In this document: positions 35,737 through 44,157 of the stretch, piece by piece
Layout: every line of letters begins with the position of its first letter
How positions within the stretch are numbered: position 1 is the first letter of the stretch
Source of the DNA: Nocardiopsis mwathae
GTDB taxonomy: Bacteria > Actinomycetota > Actinomycetes > Streptosporangiales > Streptosporangiaceae
DNA length: 64,000 nt
Assembly: GCF_014201195.1 (NCBI RefSeq)
Contig: NZ_JACHDS010000001.1
Span: 3,844,001 to 3,908,000 of the forward strand
Direction of reading: 5' to 3'
The notes under the pieces: model-generated
Seen by the model: the letters and a program-made list of their open reading frames with translations, nothing else
Database searches by the model: none
Told to the model about the DNA's origin: nothing
Translations under genes and position numbers: made by a program

Positions 35737-35889
35737 GCGCTCCGGTTCCGGTGGAGCCCGCGGCGGCGGACATGGCGTGACCCGGTGCGGGACCGCTGCC
35801 GACCCCTCATAGCCTGGAGGGCGGGTCCGGGACGTTTCCCCCCGCGCCGGAACCGCCGACCAGCACACCGACCGATCAGTGGGAGCAGC

Positions 35890-36867
35890 ATGTCCACGCC
35901 CGAGCCGACCGACGACACCGGCGCCGACCCGTCGGCGGACACGGCGACCCTCGCCACGGACACGGCCGCCGAACCGGCCGGGCGGACGGCGGGGGATGCC
36001 GCCGCCGGAGACACGGCCGAAGCCGAAGACACGGCCGAAGCCGGAGACACGGCCGAGGACACCGCGGCGGCGAGCACCGGCGGGGCGGACCGGTCGGCCT
36101 TCCTGCCCAGCCCCCTGTTCGTCCTCCTCCTGGGCGTCACCGCACTGGCCGGGTACTTCTCCTGGACCCGCGCCGAGGTCGACTGGACCGGCGACGCGTC
36201 CACCGTCTACCTGCCGTTCGTGTTCATCCTGGGCGGCTGGATCATCTCGCTGGCGGTCCACGAGTACGCCCACGCCCTGGTCGCCTACCTCTACGGCGAC
36301 CGGTCCCTGCGGGGCAGCGCCTACCTGCGGCTCAACCCGTTCCGGTACCGGCACCTGTTCGCCGGGCTGCTCATGCCGGTGGTGTTCCTCCTCCTCGGCC
36401 CGCTGGGGCTGACCGGCCCCGCCCTGCAGGTGGACCGGTCGGCCGTGCCGAGCCGGCTGGAGCGCACGGTCATCGCACTGTCGGGCATCATCGCCAGCCT
36501 GCTGCTCGCGGTCGGCTTCGCCGCGGCCGTGTGGCTGCTCGTCCCGTCGCACATGGTCACCGACAACTGGATGATCGGCGGCCTGATGTTCCTGTGCTAC
36601 CTGAACGCCACCGCCGCGCTGGTGAATCTGCTGCCGGTCCCGGGTACCGACGGCTTCGACGCCATCGCCCCCTACCTGCCCGAGCCCATCGCCCGCCAGG
36701 GTCGCGACGCCGGGCTGTTCGGCGTCATCGCGATCTTCGCGGTGCTGTGGTTCCCGCCGGTGAACGCGGCCTTCATCAACTTCATGTTCGGCCTGTTCGA
36801 TCTGGTGGGCATGCCGCAGCTGGACATCGGCTTCGGTGAGCTGTTGGTCCAGTTCTGGGTGTCCTGA
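35890..36867 (+). CDS. M50-family site-2-type membrane metalloprotease
   Basis: This 325-residue membrane protein has zinc motif HEYAH (124-128) in a membrane helix and a second-half motif NLLPVPGTDGFD (about 258-269) that provides the Asp ligand. Five to six hydrophobic segments occupy about residues 75-300. The N-terminal 65 residues are acidic and made of TAE/DTA-type imperfect repeats (TAEAEDTAEAGDTAEDTAA). Site-2 proteases cleave within the bilayer, for example anti-sigma factors. A link to SigE is possible but this gene is 16 kb away. ATG 35890 has GGGAG five bases upstream. The spacing of the two motifs is normal. Confidence 0.82.
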   Translation: MSTPEPTDDTGADPSADTATLATDTAAEPAGRTAGDAAAGDTAEAEDTAEAGDTAEDTAAASTGGADRSAFLPSPLFVLLLGVTALAGYFSWTRAEVDWTGDASTVYLPFVFILGGWIISLAVHEYAHALVAYLYGDRSLRGSAYLRLNPFRYRHLFAGLLMPVVFLLLGPLGLTGPALQVDRSAVPSRLERTVIALSGIIASLLLAVGFAAAVWLLVPSHMVTDNWMIGGLMFLCYLNATAALVNLLPVPGTDGFDAIAPYLPEPIARQGRDAGLFGVIAIFAVLWFPPVNAAFINFMFGLFDLVGMPQLDIGFGELLVQFWVS

Positions 36868-36899
36868 TCCCGAGCCCCGAGAACCCCGGATCGGCTCCG

Positions 36900-36951
36900 C
36901 CGGGCGCGCCGCGCGGGTGCGCCCGGCCCGCTTCCGTCAGGAGCGGGCCGG
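36900..36951. terminator. Two overlapping hairpins at a convergent gene end
   Basis: CCGGGCGC (36900-36907) pairs with GCGCCCGG (36919-36926). CCGGCCCGCT (36923-36932) pairs with AGCGGGCCGG (36942-36951). They share bases, so only one can form fully at a time. The second encloses the last codons and stop of the minus-strand gene, the first follows the plus-strand protease gene. Together they would serve both directions. Confidence 0.55.
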
Positions 36952-37395
36952 TGTGAGCACGACCGCGAGCGCGAGAGCGGCCAGGCCGCCGTACAGGTAG
37001 ACGAAGTCGACGGCGGTGGCGGTGAGCACGATGGAGCCACCGGTGGTGTGGACCAGATAGGCGAACGCGGCCAGGGTCCAGCCGACCGCGGGCATCACCG
37101 CGCCCAGCCGCGAGCCCATGGCCCACCCGGCGACCCGGCCTCCGGTGTAGAGCAGAACCAGGGCGAGCCCGGCCGCGACCGCCGCCGCGACGCGCGCGCC
37201 GGTCCCCGCCGCCCACAACCACGACAGCCAGCCGGCCGCCAGCCCGCCGACCAGGCCCACGGCGAAGCCCAGCACCAGCAGGGCGGTGTAGGCGAGGAAC
37301 GACACGGCCACGGCACCGCGGTGGCCGCGGCCGGGTCCGGGCGACTGCGCGAGCACGTCGGGCGACTCCGAGTCCGGCGATAGCGAAACAGACAC
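36937..37395 (-). CDS. DUF6113-type integral membrane protein
   Basis: This 152-residue protein has about four membrane helices (30-55, 62-82, 92-112, 125-148) after a polar N-terminus. From memory it is the DUF6113 family, which is found downstream of mshB in actinomycetes, as it is here (89-base gap). No polar residues in the helices suggest a transport mechanism. The GTG start at 37395 is assumed. Confidence 0.7.
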   Translation of the reverse strand: MSVSLSPDSESPDVLAQSPGPGRGHRGAVAVSFLAYTALLVLGFAVGLVGGLAAGWLSWLWAAGTGARVAAAVAAGLALVLLYTGGRVAGWAMGSRLGAVMPAVGWTLAAFAYLVHTTGGSIVLTATAVDFVYLYGGLAALALAVVLTPARS

Positions 37396-37484
37396 GTCAG
37401 CAGCCTATGGGAACGTTCCCGCACCCCCGCGCACCTCGCCGGGTGTCCCGCTGCTCGCGCCGCCCGCGGGAGTGGGGGGAGGGG

Positions 37485-38345
37485 TCAGGCGAAGAGGTCG
37501 GTCTCCAGGCCGTCGGCCCCGGGCTTGGGTGTCGGGCCGCGGAGCAGGGTGAAGTACTCCACCGCATCGATCTCCTGGGCCACGTCGTTGGACAGCGCGA
37601 AACGCTCGCCGTCGACGGTGATCTGGGTGGCGTGCGCGCGCATGGCCAGGGCCTTGGCCGCCCAGTAGCGGGTGGCGTCGATGCGGGTGGTGACCAGGCG
37701 GTCGGGGGTGCCGGGCGCGATGTCGGCGGTGGAGGCCGGAGCGGTGAAGGGGCCGGGGTCGTGCCGCAGCCGCTCGACCCGCTCCTCCAGCACCGACTGG
37801 GGCTGGGCGATGGCGTACAGCTTGCGCACCTGCCAGGGCGTGCCCGGGACGGAGCGGTCGACGGCCTTGGTGAAGGCGCGCACGGCGACGCGGTGCGCCT
37901 GGATGTGGTCGGGGTGCCCGTAGCCGCCGTTGCCGTCGTAGCTGACCATGACGTGCGGCCGCACCTCGCGGATGATGTCGACGAGGCGCTGCGCGGCCTC
38001 CTCGACGTCGGCCCGCCAGAAGCAGTCGGGACGGTCGTTGGACGGGGCGCCCATCATCCCGGAGTCCGTGTAGCGCCCGGGGCCGCCGAGGAAGCGGTGG
38101 TCGCGCACGCCCAGCGCCACGCAGGCCTTGTCCAACTCGCCGATGCGGTACTGGCCCAGGCCGCCCTCGCGGTCGGCGGTGAGGTGCGCCAGCTCGTCGG
38201 GGATGACCTCGCCCTCCTCACCGAGGGTGCAGGTCACCAGGGTCACGTCGGCGCCCTCGGCCGCGTACTTGGCCATGGTGGCTCCGGTGACGATGCTCTC
38301 GTCATCAGGATGGGCATGTACCAGCAGCAATCGACGGTCCGTCAT
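37485..38345 (-). CDS. mshB: Mycothiol biosynthesis deacetylase MshB
   Basis: This 286-residue zinc enzyme removes acetate from 1-D-myo-inosityl-2-acetamido-2-deoxy-glucopyranoside, the second step of mycothiol synthesis. The family zinc site is HAHPDDES (His12, Asp15) with a third ligand in [10 protein letters not shown]. The catalytic Asp is in the first motif. The C-terminal half ([16 protein letters not shown] onward) matches MshB better than the paralogous Mca, which is longer in the middle. Mycothiol replaces glutathione in actinobacteria, and a mycothiol-dependent-type fold protein lies at 61 kb. It is followed by the DUF6113 gene. Confidence 0.92.
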   Translation of the reverse strand: MTDRRLLLVHAHPDDESIVTGATMAKYAAEGADVTLVTCTLGEEGEVIPDELAHLTADREGGLGQYRIGELDKACVALGVRDHRFLGGPGRYTDSGMMGAPSNDRPDCFWRADVEEAAQRLVDIIREVRPHVMVSYDGNGGYGHPDHIQAHRVAVRAFTKAVDRSVPGTPWQVRKLYAIAQPQSVLEERVERLRHDPGPFTAPASTADIAPGTPDRLVTTRIDATRYWAAKALAMRAHATQITVDGERFALSNDVAQEIDAVEYFTLLRGPTPKPGADGLETDLFA

Positions 38346-38467
38346 GCAATGGGACGATACCGGGAAAACGCCGCCGACGCGCTCATTCGGGCCCCGAGCC
38401 GCCGGGTGGCGGCGCCGCTCCCGCGCCCGCGCGGTCTCCGGCGACGGCTATGCGGAACAATCGACGC

Positions 38468-40633
38468 ATGAGCTTTCCTCGGCAACAGGCCCGGACCCAG
38501 CACTTCAGCCTGGGGGTCCCACGGGCATTCCAGATCTCACCGGACGGCCGACGCGCGGCGTTCCTCCGCGGCAGGCACGGCACCGACACCGCCACCTGCC
38601 TGTGGATGCTGGAGCTGGAGAGCGGGCGGGAGTGGGTGGTCGCCGACCCGCGCGCGATGGGCGCCGTCGACGAGGACCTGCCGCCCGAGGAGCGGGCCCG
38701 GCGGGAGCGGCTGCGGGAGACCCGGGGCGGGGTCGTGTCCTTCACGGTCGACGACTCCTTCACCCGCGCGGTGTTCACGCTGTCCGGGCGCCTCTTCTAC
38801 GCGGACCTGGTGGGTGACGACTGCGAGCCGCGGGAGCTGCCGGCCTCCGACTCGGTGGTCGCGCCGGTGATCTGCCCCCGCGGCGACCGGATCGCCTATG
38901 TCAGCTCCGGCGCCGTCCGCGTCATCGACATCAACAGCGGCAAGGACCGTGCGCTCGTCGAGCCCGACGGGCCGAACGTCACCTGGGGCCTGGCCGAGTT
39001 CATCGCGGCCGAGGAGATGGGCCGCTACCGCGGCATGTGGTGGTCGCCGGACGGGTCGGCGCTGCTGGCGGCACGGGTCGACGACTCCCCCGTCACCCGG
39101 TGGAACATCGCCGACCCCGCCAACCCCGAGGACGACCCGCAGGTCATCGCCTACCCGCCGGCGGGGTCGGACAACGCCGAGGTGCGTCTGGCCGTGTTCG
39201 ACGCCGCGGACGGCGGCGCGCCGCGGTGGGTGGAGTGGGACCGCGGGGCGCTTCCCTACCTGGTGCGCGCCGGGTGGACCACCGGCCCCGACGGGAACGC
39301 GACCGTGGTGTTCAGCGCGCAGAGCCGCGACCAGCGCACCCTGACCCTGTTCAGCGCCGACCCCGCCACCGGGCTCGCCTTCGAGCTGCGCGGCGACGGC
39401 GACGAGGTGTGGGTGGAGATCATGCCGGGGGTCCCGGACTTCACCAAGGACGGCGAGCTGGTGTGGATCGGGCGGGAGCGCGGGGAGGATCAGCGCCGCC
39501 TGTACGTGGGCGACCGCGCGGTCGGCCCCGAGGGCGTCTACCTGCGCTCGGTCCTCGACGTCGACGGGCGGCGCGTGCTGTGCTCGGCGTCCCCGCCGGA
39601 CCGCCCGGAGGAGGTCGGCCTGTGGCTGGTCGACCTCCGGGAAGGCGGGGCCGCGCCCGTGGAGTTCCCCGGTGCCGGGAGCGGCGGGGTGCACAGCGGC
39701 ACACTGCGCGGCGACACCCTGGTGCTGCAGCGCCGCGACCTGGATTCCGACGGGGTGCGCACGGTCGTCGTCCGCAACGCCTCCACGGTGACCCGCCAGG
39801 AGGTCACGACGGTGGAGAGCCTGGCCGAGCGGCCCGAGCTGCCGACACCGGACGTGCGGCTGCGGAAGGCCGCCGGGCGGATCCCCACCGCCCTGGTGCT
39901 GCCGTCCTGGTATGAGGAGGGGTCCGGGCAGCGGCTGCCGGTGCTGATGGACCCCTACGGCGGCCCGCACGCTCAGCGCGTCCTGGGCGCCCGGTCGGCC
40001 TACCTGACCTCGCGGTGGTTCGCCGAGCAGGGCTTCGCGGTGCTGATCGCCGACGGCCGCGGGACACCGGGTATCAGCGTCCCCTGGGAGCAGGCCGTCC
40101 ACGGCGACCTTGCGACTCCGGTGCTGGAGGACCAGGTGGCGGCGCTGCACGACGCGGCGGAGCACTACGGCTGCCTCGACCTGGAGCGGGTGGCGATCCG
40201 GGGCTGGTCGTTCGGCGGCTACCTGGCGGCGCTGGCCGTGCTGCGGCGCCCCGACGTGTTCCACGCGGCCGTGGCCGGGGCGCCGGTGATCGACTGGCGC
40301 CTGTACGACACCCACTACACCGAGCGCTACCTGGGTACTCCCGAAGGCTGGGAGGAGGCCTATGCGCGCAGCTCGCTGCTGGACGACGCCGCGGGGCTGA
40401 GCCGCCCGCTGATGCTGATCCACGGCTTGGCCGACGACAACGTGGTATTCGCGCACACGCAGCGGCTGTCCACGGCGCTGCTGGCGGCGGGGCGGCCGCA
40501 CACGGTGCTGCCGCTGTCGGGCATCACGCACATGCCCTCCGAGGAGGCCACCGCGGAGAACCTGCTGCTGCTCCAGATCGACTTCATCAGGGGCGCACTG
40601 GGGCTCGGCGGGGACCGCGACCGGGAACGGTAG
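38468..40633 (+). CDS. S9 prolyl oligopeptidase-type peptidase (DPP IV-like)
   Basis: This 721-residue cytosolic peptidase has an N-terminal beta-propeller (about 30-440) of the DPP IV type, including a FIAAEEMGRYRGMWWSPDG stretch whose double Glu (AEE) binds the substrate amino terminus in DPP IV. The C-terminal catalytic alpha/beta-hydrolase has Ser in GWSFGGYL (about 581), Asp in HGLADDNV (about 656) and His in ITHMP (about 688). It should release X-Pro or similar dipeptides. No signal peptide is present. ATG 38468 (MSFPRQQA) lacks a ribosome-binding site and may be leaderless; ATG 38450 is an alternative. Confidence 0.9.
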   Translation: MSFPRQQARTQHFSLGVPRAFQISPDGRRAAFLRGRHGTDTATCLWMLELESGREWVVADPRAMGAVDEDLPPEERARRERLRETRGGVVSFTVDDSFTRAVFTLSGRLFYADLVGDDCEPRELPASDSVVAPVICPRGDRIAYVSSGAVRVIDINSGKDRALVEPDGPNVTWGLAEFIAAEEMGRYRGMWWSPDGSALLAARVDDSPVTRWNIADPANPEDDPQVIAYPPAGSDNAEVRLAVFDAADGGAPRWVEWDRGALPYLVRAGWTTGPDGNATVVFSAQSRDQRTLTLFSADPATGLAFELRGDGDEVWVEIMPGVPDFTKDGELVWIGRERGEDQRRLYVGDRAVGPEGVYLRSVLDVDGRRVLCSASPPDRPEEVGLWLVDLREGGAAPVEFPGAGSGGVHSGTLRGDTLVLQRRDLDSDGVRTVVVRNASTVTRQEVTTVESLAERPELPTPDVRLRKAAGRIPTALVLPSWYEEGSGQRLPVLMDPYGGPHAQRVLGARSAYLTSRWFAEQGFAVLIADGRGTPGISVPWEQAVHGDLATPVLEDQVAALHDAAEHYGCLDLERVAIRGWSFGGYLAALAVLRRPDVFHAAVAGAPVIDWRLYDTHYTERYLGTPEGWEEAYARSSLLDDAAGLSRPLMLIHGLADDNVVFAHTQRLSTALLAAGRPHTVLPLSGITHMPSEEATAENLLLLQIDFIRGALGLGGDRDRER

Positions 40634-41277
40634 TCGAGCCGCCGCCGTGGCACCGGCGGAGGAGAGACCGGGGGCGTCGGTGACGGCGCCCCTCTTCTCA
40701 TTCCCCCGTCTTCCCCCGTCCTGACCCTCCGCCTCCCGGGGCTCCGGTGCGTCCGCGGGCACCCGCGCCCCGGCTTCGACACTCGGCGCCGGAAACGCCG
40801 GTTCGGATCGACATCCCGCGCAGTCGCGACCGCGAATTCCGGTTGATTCGTACAAAACGGACGAAACATCGTGTGATCCCACAACGCAAGGGGAGTTTCG
40901 AACATTGGCCGCATCCGGCCACCCCGCACGCCACAGAGAATTGAAAACCTACTTTTCGGTAGGTCGTTCCAGGTTGACCGAATCGTGGACCCACGTCGGC
41001 ATTTGGCCAGAACCGGCCACCACACCCGTCCGGCAAGGCACATCAAAGCGTCTGAATATCGACATGGAGTGATTTCTCAGACTCTCAGAAACTCTGTCGT
41101 CTACGCCTGGCATGTCCTATGGTGCGAATCGTTTACCGGCCAGTCGGTGAACAGCGGCCAACGGCCTCCCCGCAAGGGATGTCACCTGCCGCGAACAGGG
41201 CCTTCTCCTCGTTGAGTCCCCGCTCATCCACGAGGACACCGCCCATCCGTCTTTCACAGCAGAAAAGGACTCAGACA
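40634..41277. other. 644-base intergenic region, promoter region of the S1 protease
   Basis: The first 90 bases carry a weak hairpin followed by CTCTTCT (GGGGGCG to CGCCCC around 40669-40693) that could terminate the S9 gene. The stretch 40840-41120 is noticeably richer in A and T than the surroundings and holds no credible gene. A TATGGT hexamer at 41118-41123 is a possible -10 for the protease gene, leaving a leader of about 150 bases, but I see no matching -35. Regulatory sequence is expected for an exported protease gene; no operator is identified. Confidence 0.4.
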
Positions 41278-42456
41278 GTGCGGAAGTCCCCCACACTCCG
41301 AGTGCTGGGCGGCGGCGCCCTCGCACTCGGCCTCGTCGCCGTCGGCGCCACCATCGCCACCGACAGCGGCGGTACCGACGCCACCACCGTCTCCTCCGAC
41401 AACGCCGCTTCCGCCGGAGCCGCCGGAGCCGCCGATGACCAGCTCACGGCCCTCCAGCGGGACCTGGACCTCAGCGCCGAGGAGGCCACACGGCTGCTCG
41501 ACCGGGAGGCCGAGGCGCGCACGCTCGACAGCGAGCTGCGCACCGAGCTCGGCGACGCCTTCGGCGGCAGCCGCTTCGACATCGACACCGGCGAGCTGAC
41601 CGTAGCCGTCACCGATGAGGCGGCGGTCGGTGCGGTCGAGGACGCCGGCGCTGCGGCCCGTGTCGTCACCTACGGCGAGAGCGGCCTGGCGGAGATCGTC
41701 GACGACCTCAACTCCCAGGACACCGAGCTCTCCGACGGTGTCACCGGCTGGTACCCCAGCACCGATGACGACACCGTCGTCATCACGGTCCTGGAGGGCG
41801 AGCGGTCCGCGGCGGAGAAGCTCATCGCGGACGCCGGCGTCGCCGAGGACGCCGTCAAGGTCGAGACGACCACCGACAAGCCGCGCACCTACGCCGACAT
41901 CGTCGGTGGCGACCCCTACATGATCGGCGGCAGCGGGCGCTGCTCCATCGGCTTCGCCGTCGACGGCGGTTTCGCCACCGCCGGGCACTGCGGCGCCGTG
42001 GGCACGCCGGTCGCCTCCCAGGGCGGCAGCGGTACCGGGACGGTCGGCGGGTCGATCTTCCCCCTCCGCGACATGGGCTTCGTCGAGGCCGACGACAACT
42101 GGACGCCGACCAACCTGGTGAACGACTACAACGGCGGCACGGTCCCGGTCGCCGGTTCCGAGGAGGCCCCCGAGGGCACCTCGGTCTGCCGGTCGGGCTC
42201 CACCACCGGGTGGCACTGCGGCACCATCGGCGCCAAGGGCCAGACCGTCGTCTACCCCGAGGGCCGGGTCGAGGGCCTGACCCAGACCGACGTCTGCGCC
42301 GAGCCCGGCGACTCCGGCGGCTCCTGGATCAGCGACGACCAGGCCCAGGGCGTCACCTCCGGCGGCTCGGGCAACTGCTCCTTCGGCGGCGTCACCTTCT
42401 TCCAGCCCCTGACCCCGATCCTGCATGAGTGGAACCTCACCCTGACCACTCGGTAG
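41278..42456 (+). CDS. Secreted S1 serine protease, alpha-lytic/NAPase type (first copy)
   Basis: This 392-residue pre-pro-protease has a signal peptide in the first 30 residues. The pro-region of about 175 residues acts as a folding chaperone (repeats of the alpha-lytic prodomain with RFDIDTGELTVAVTD). The mature enzyme starts near Ala206 (ADIVGGDPY), giving about 187 residues. The triad is His237 (TAGHCG), Asp265 (RDMGFV) and Ser346 (GDSGGS). Six Cys can form the three usual disulfides. It is very like NAPase of Nocardiopsis, an acid-stable extracellular protease. GTG 41278 follows AAAGGA. A paralogue lies directly downstream. Confidence 0.93.
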   Translation: MRKSPTLRVLGGGALALGLVAVGATIATDSGGTDATTVSSDNAASAGAAGAADDQLTALQRDLDLSAEEATRLLDREAEARTLDSELRTELGDAFGGSRFDIDTGELTVAVTDEAAVGAVEDAGAAARVVTYGESGLAEIVDDLNSQDTELSDGVTGWYPSTDDDTVVITVLEGERSAAEKLIADAGVAEDAVKVETTTDKPRTYADIVGGDPYMIGGSGRCSIGFAVDGGFATAGHCGAVGTPVASQGGSGTGTVGGSIFPLRDMGFVEADDNWTPTNLVNDYNGGTVPVAGSEEAPEGTSVCRSGSTTGWHCGTIGAKGQTVVYPEGRVEGLTQTDVCAEPGDSGGSWISDDQAQGVTSGGSGNCSFGGVTFFQPLTPILHEWNLTLTTR

Positions 42457-42469
42457 TGATCCACCGACC

Positions 42470-42499
42470 CCCGGTGCCCTCCCCAGCGGGGGCACCGGG
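42470..42499 (+). terminator. Hairpin after first S1 protease
   Basis: CCCGGTGCCC (42470-42479) pairs with GGGCACCGGG (42490-42499) over ten bases around a ten-base loop that can pair partly itself. It lies 13 bases after the stop. There is no T tract. Confidence 0.6.
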
Positions 42500-42690
42500 A
42501 TCTCGCGCAGCCGAGTGTCCGCGGTTGCACGAGGCCGGCCGACGCCCCCCACATGTCCATCCCCAGGCGTCGGCCGGCTCCTCCACCCCGCCCCCGACAC
42601 CCGTCTCCGACCCGACCGACGTCCGTGCGGGCCACCGCCGGGCGCCGCGGCGCCCTGGGGCCCCATCCCCCACACCACGGAGCCGACAAC

Positions 42691-43884
42691 ATGCGAACGT
42701 CCATACCGAAATCCCCGCTCGTCGCCGCCATCGGCAGCGGCGCACTCGCGCTCGGCCTGATCACGGCGCCGGGCGCCGCCGCGGGCGAGCCCAGCACACC
42801 CGCCGCCCCGCCCCTCTCACCCGACCACCTCCAGGCGCTCCATCGCGACCTCGGCCTCGACCCGCGGCAGGCGGCGGAGCTGTCCCCGCGGACCGACGCC
42901 GCCCGGAACCTGGAGTCGGCCGCCCGTGAGGCCGCGGGAGCGGCGTTCGCCGGCGCCGTCTTCGACATCGGTACCGGGGCCCTCACCGTCGGCGTCACCG
43001 ACCGGGACGCGGCCGACGCCGTGGACCGGCTCGGTGCCGCGACCGAACTCGTCGAGCACAGCGAGGACGAGCTGCGCGACGTCAAGGCGGGACTCGACGG
43101 TGCCGAGGACGCCGCCGACGATGCCGTGACCGGCTGGTACCTGGACCCGGCCGACAACACGGTCGTGGTGACCGTGCTCGACGGAGGCGCCGCGGCAGCG
43201 GCCGACCTCGTCGAGCAGGCCGGGGTGGACGCCGACGCGGTGACCGTCGAGGAGGTCACCGAGAGGCCGCGCACCCTGGCGGGAGCCGCGGCTCCCGCCG
43301 ACGGCACCGACATCCAGGGCGGCGACCGGTACTACTACCCGATCGACGGACGGCCTTTCGTCTGCTCGGTCGGATTCGGCGTCGAGGGAGGCTATGTCAC
43401 CGCCGGGCACTGCGGCGCCGAAGGCGAGGGCGCCTTCCAGAACACCGGGCTGAGCGTCGAGATCGGGCGGGTCGCCGGCTCGGAGTTCCCCGGCTCCGAC
43501 ATGGGCTGGGTGCGGACCACCGGCGACTGGTCCACCACCCACCGGGTGAACGACCACGACGGCGGCTCGGTCGCGGTCGCAGGCGCCGAGGAGGCGCCGG
43601 TGGGTGCCGCGGTCTGCCGCTCGGGCGCCACCACGGGGTGGCGCTGCGGGACCATCCGGGCCAAGGACGAGACGGTGCGCTACGAGGAGGGCGCCGTGAA
43701 GGGCCTGACCCGCACCGACGTCTGCGCCGACGGCGGCGACTCGGGCGGCCCATGGGTCGCCGGCGACCAGGCCCAGGGCGTGACCTCGGGCGGAACCGGC
43801 ACCTGCCGCCGCGGCGGGACCAGCTACGTTCAGCCGCTCGCCCCGGTCCTGGAGGCCTACGACCTCACCCTGCTCATCACCTGA
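42691..43884 (+). CDS. Secreted S1 serine protease, alpha-lytic/NAPase type (second copy)
   Basis: This 397-residue paralogue of the preceding gene has a signal peptide (1-31) and a prodomain with FDIGTGALTVGVTD. The mature part starts about residue 206-210. The triad is His240 (TAGHCG), Asp270 (GSDMGW) and Ser351 (GDSGGP). The loop after the mature start is longer (DRYYYPIDGRPF), and the prodomain is clearly diverged, so the duplication is not recent. ATG 42691 has GGAG eight bases upstream. It has its own upstream region of 234 bases after a hairpin, so it is probably transcribed separately. The two may differ in specificity or in time of expression. Confidence 0.92.
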   Translation: MRTSIPKSPLVAAIGSGALALGLITAPGAAAGEPSTPAAPPLSPDHLQALHRDLGLDPRQAAELSPRTDAARNLESAAREAAGAAFAGAVFDIGTGALTVGVTDRDAADAVDRLGAATELVEHSEDELRDVKAGLDGAEDAADDAVTGWYLDPADNTVVVTVLDGGAAAAADLVEQAGVDADAVTVEEVTERPRTLAGAAAPADGTDIQGGDRYYYPIDGRPFVCSVGFGVEGGYVTAGHCGAEGEGAFQNTGLSVEIGRVAGSEFPGSDMGWVRTTGDWSTTHRVNDHDGGSVAVAGAEEAPVGAAVCRSGATTGWRCGTIRAKDETVRYEEGAVKGLTRTDVCADGGDSGGPWVAGDQAQGVTSGGTGTCRRGGTSYVQPLAPVLEAYDLTLLIT

Positions 43885-43970
43885 GGCCTCCCCGGGCCGC
43901 CTCTGCTCCGGGCGGCCCCGGGGGCTCCCCGACCGCGGCCGACCGCACTCGACCTCCCCTCCCCGAACCC

Positions 43971-44001
43971 GGGCCCCGCGCGACCGTCCCGCGCGGGGCC
44001 C
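43971..44001 (+). terminator. Hairpin after second S1 protease
   Basis: GGGCCCCGCGC (43971-43981) pairs with GCGCGGGGCCC (43991-44001) over 11 bases with a nine-base loop. The following bases GTCTCTACT are moderately T-rich. It separates the protease from the operator and promoter of the transporter gene. Confidence 0.65.
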
Positions 44002-44066
44002 GTCTCTACTCCGGGCCCGCACCGACCGCCGACGGACCTCGGCGTGGGCGAGGTCACCTCCCCCTC

Positions 44067-44117
44067 ATCTCACATTGTGGGATATCGGTCTCACAGGGCA
44101 GGCGACCGCCCTATTCT
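44067..44117 (+). promoter_or_regulatory. Three-half-site operator and -10 upstream of MHS transporter
   Basis: Three related half-sites occur in a row: ATCTCACA (44067-44074), its complement TGTGGGAT (44076-44083) one base on, and GTCTCACA (44088-44095) as a direct repeat 21 bases from the first. A TATTCT -10 lies at 44112-44117, so the third half-site covers the -35 position. A palindrome plus a direct repeat is the site architecture known for IclR-type regulators PcaU and PobR of aromatic acid catabolism. The regulator is not in the window. Confidence 0.6.
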
Positions 44118-44157
44118 GATCCGGTCACGGAACCACAAACGGGGAGGAAGGTCCGAC

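Noticed and set aside
33850-36552. Open frame of 900 codons on the minus strand
   Set aside because: It is antisense to three well-supported genes and has no motif of its own.
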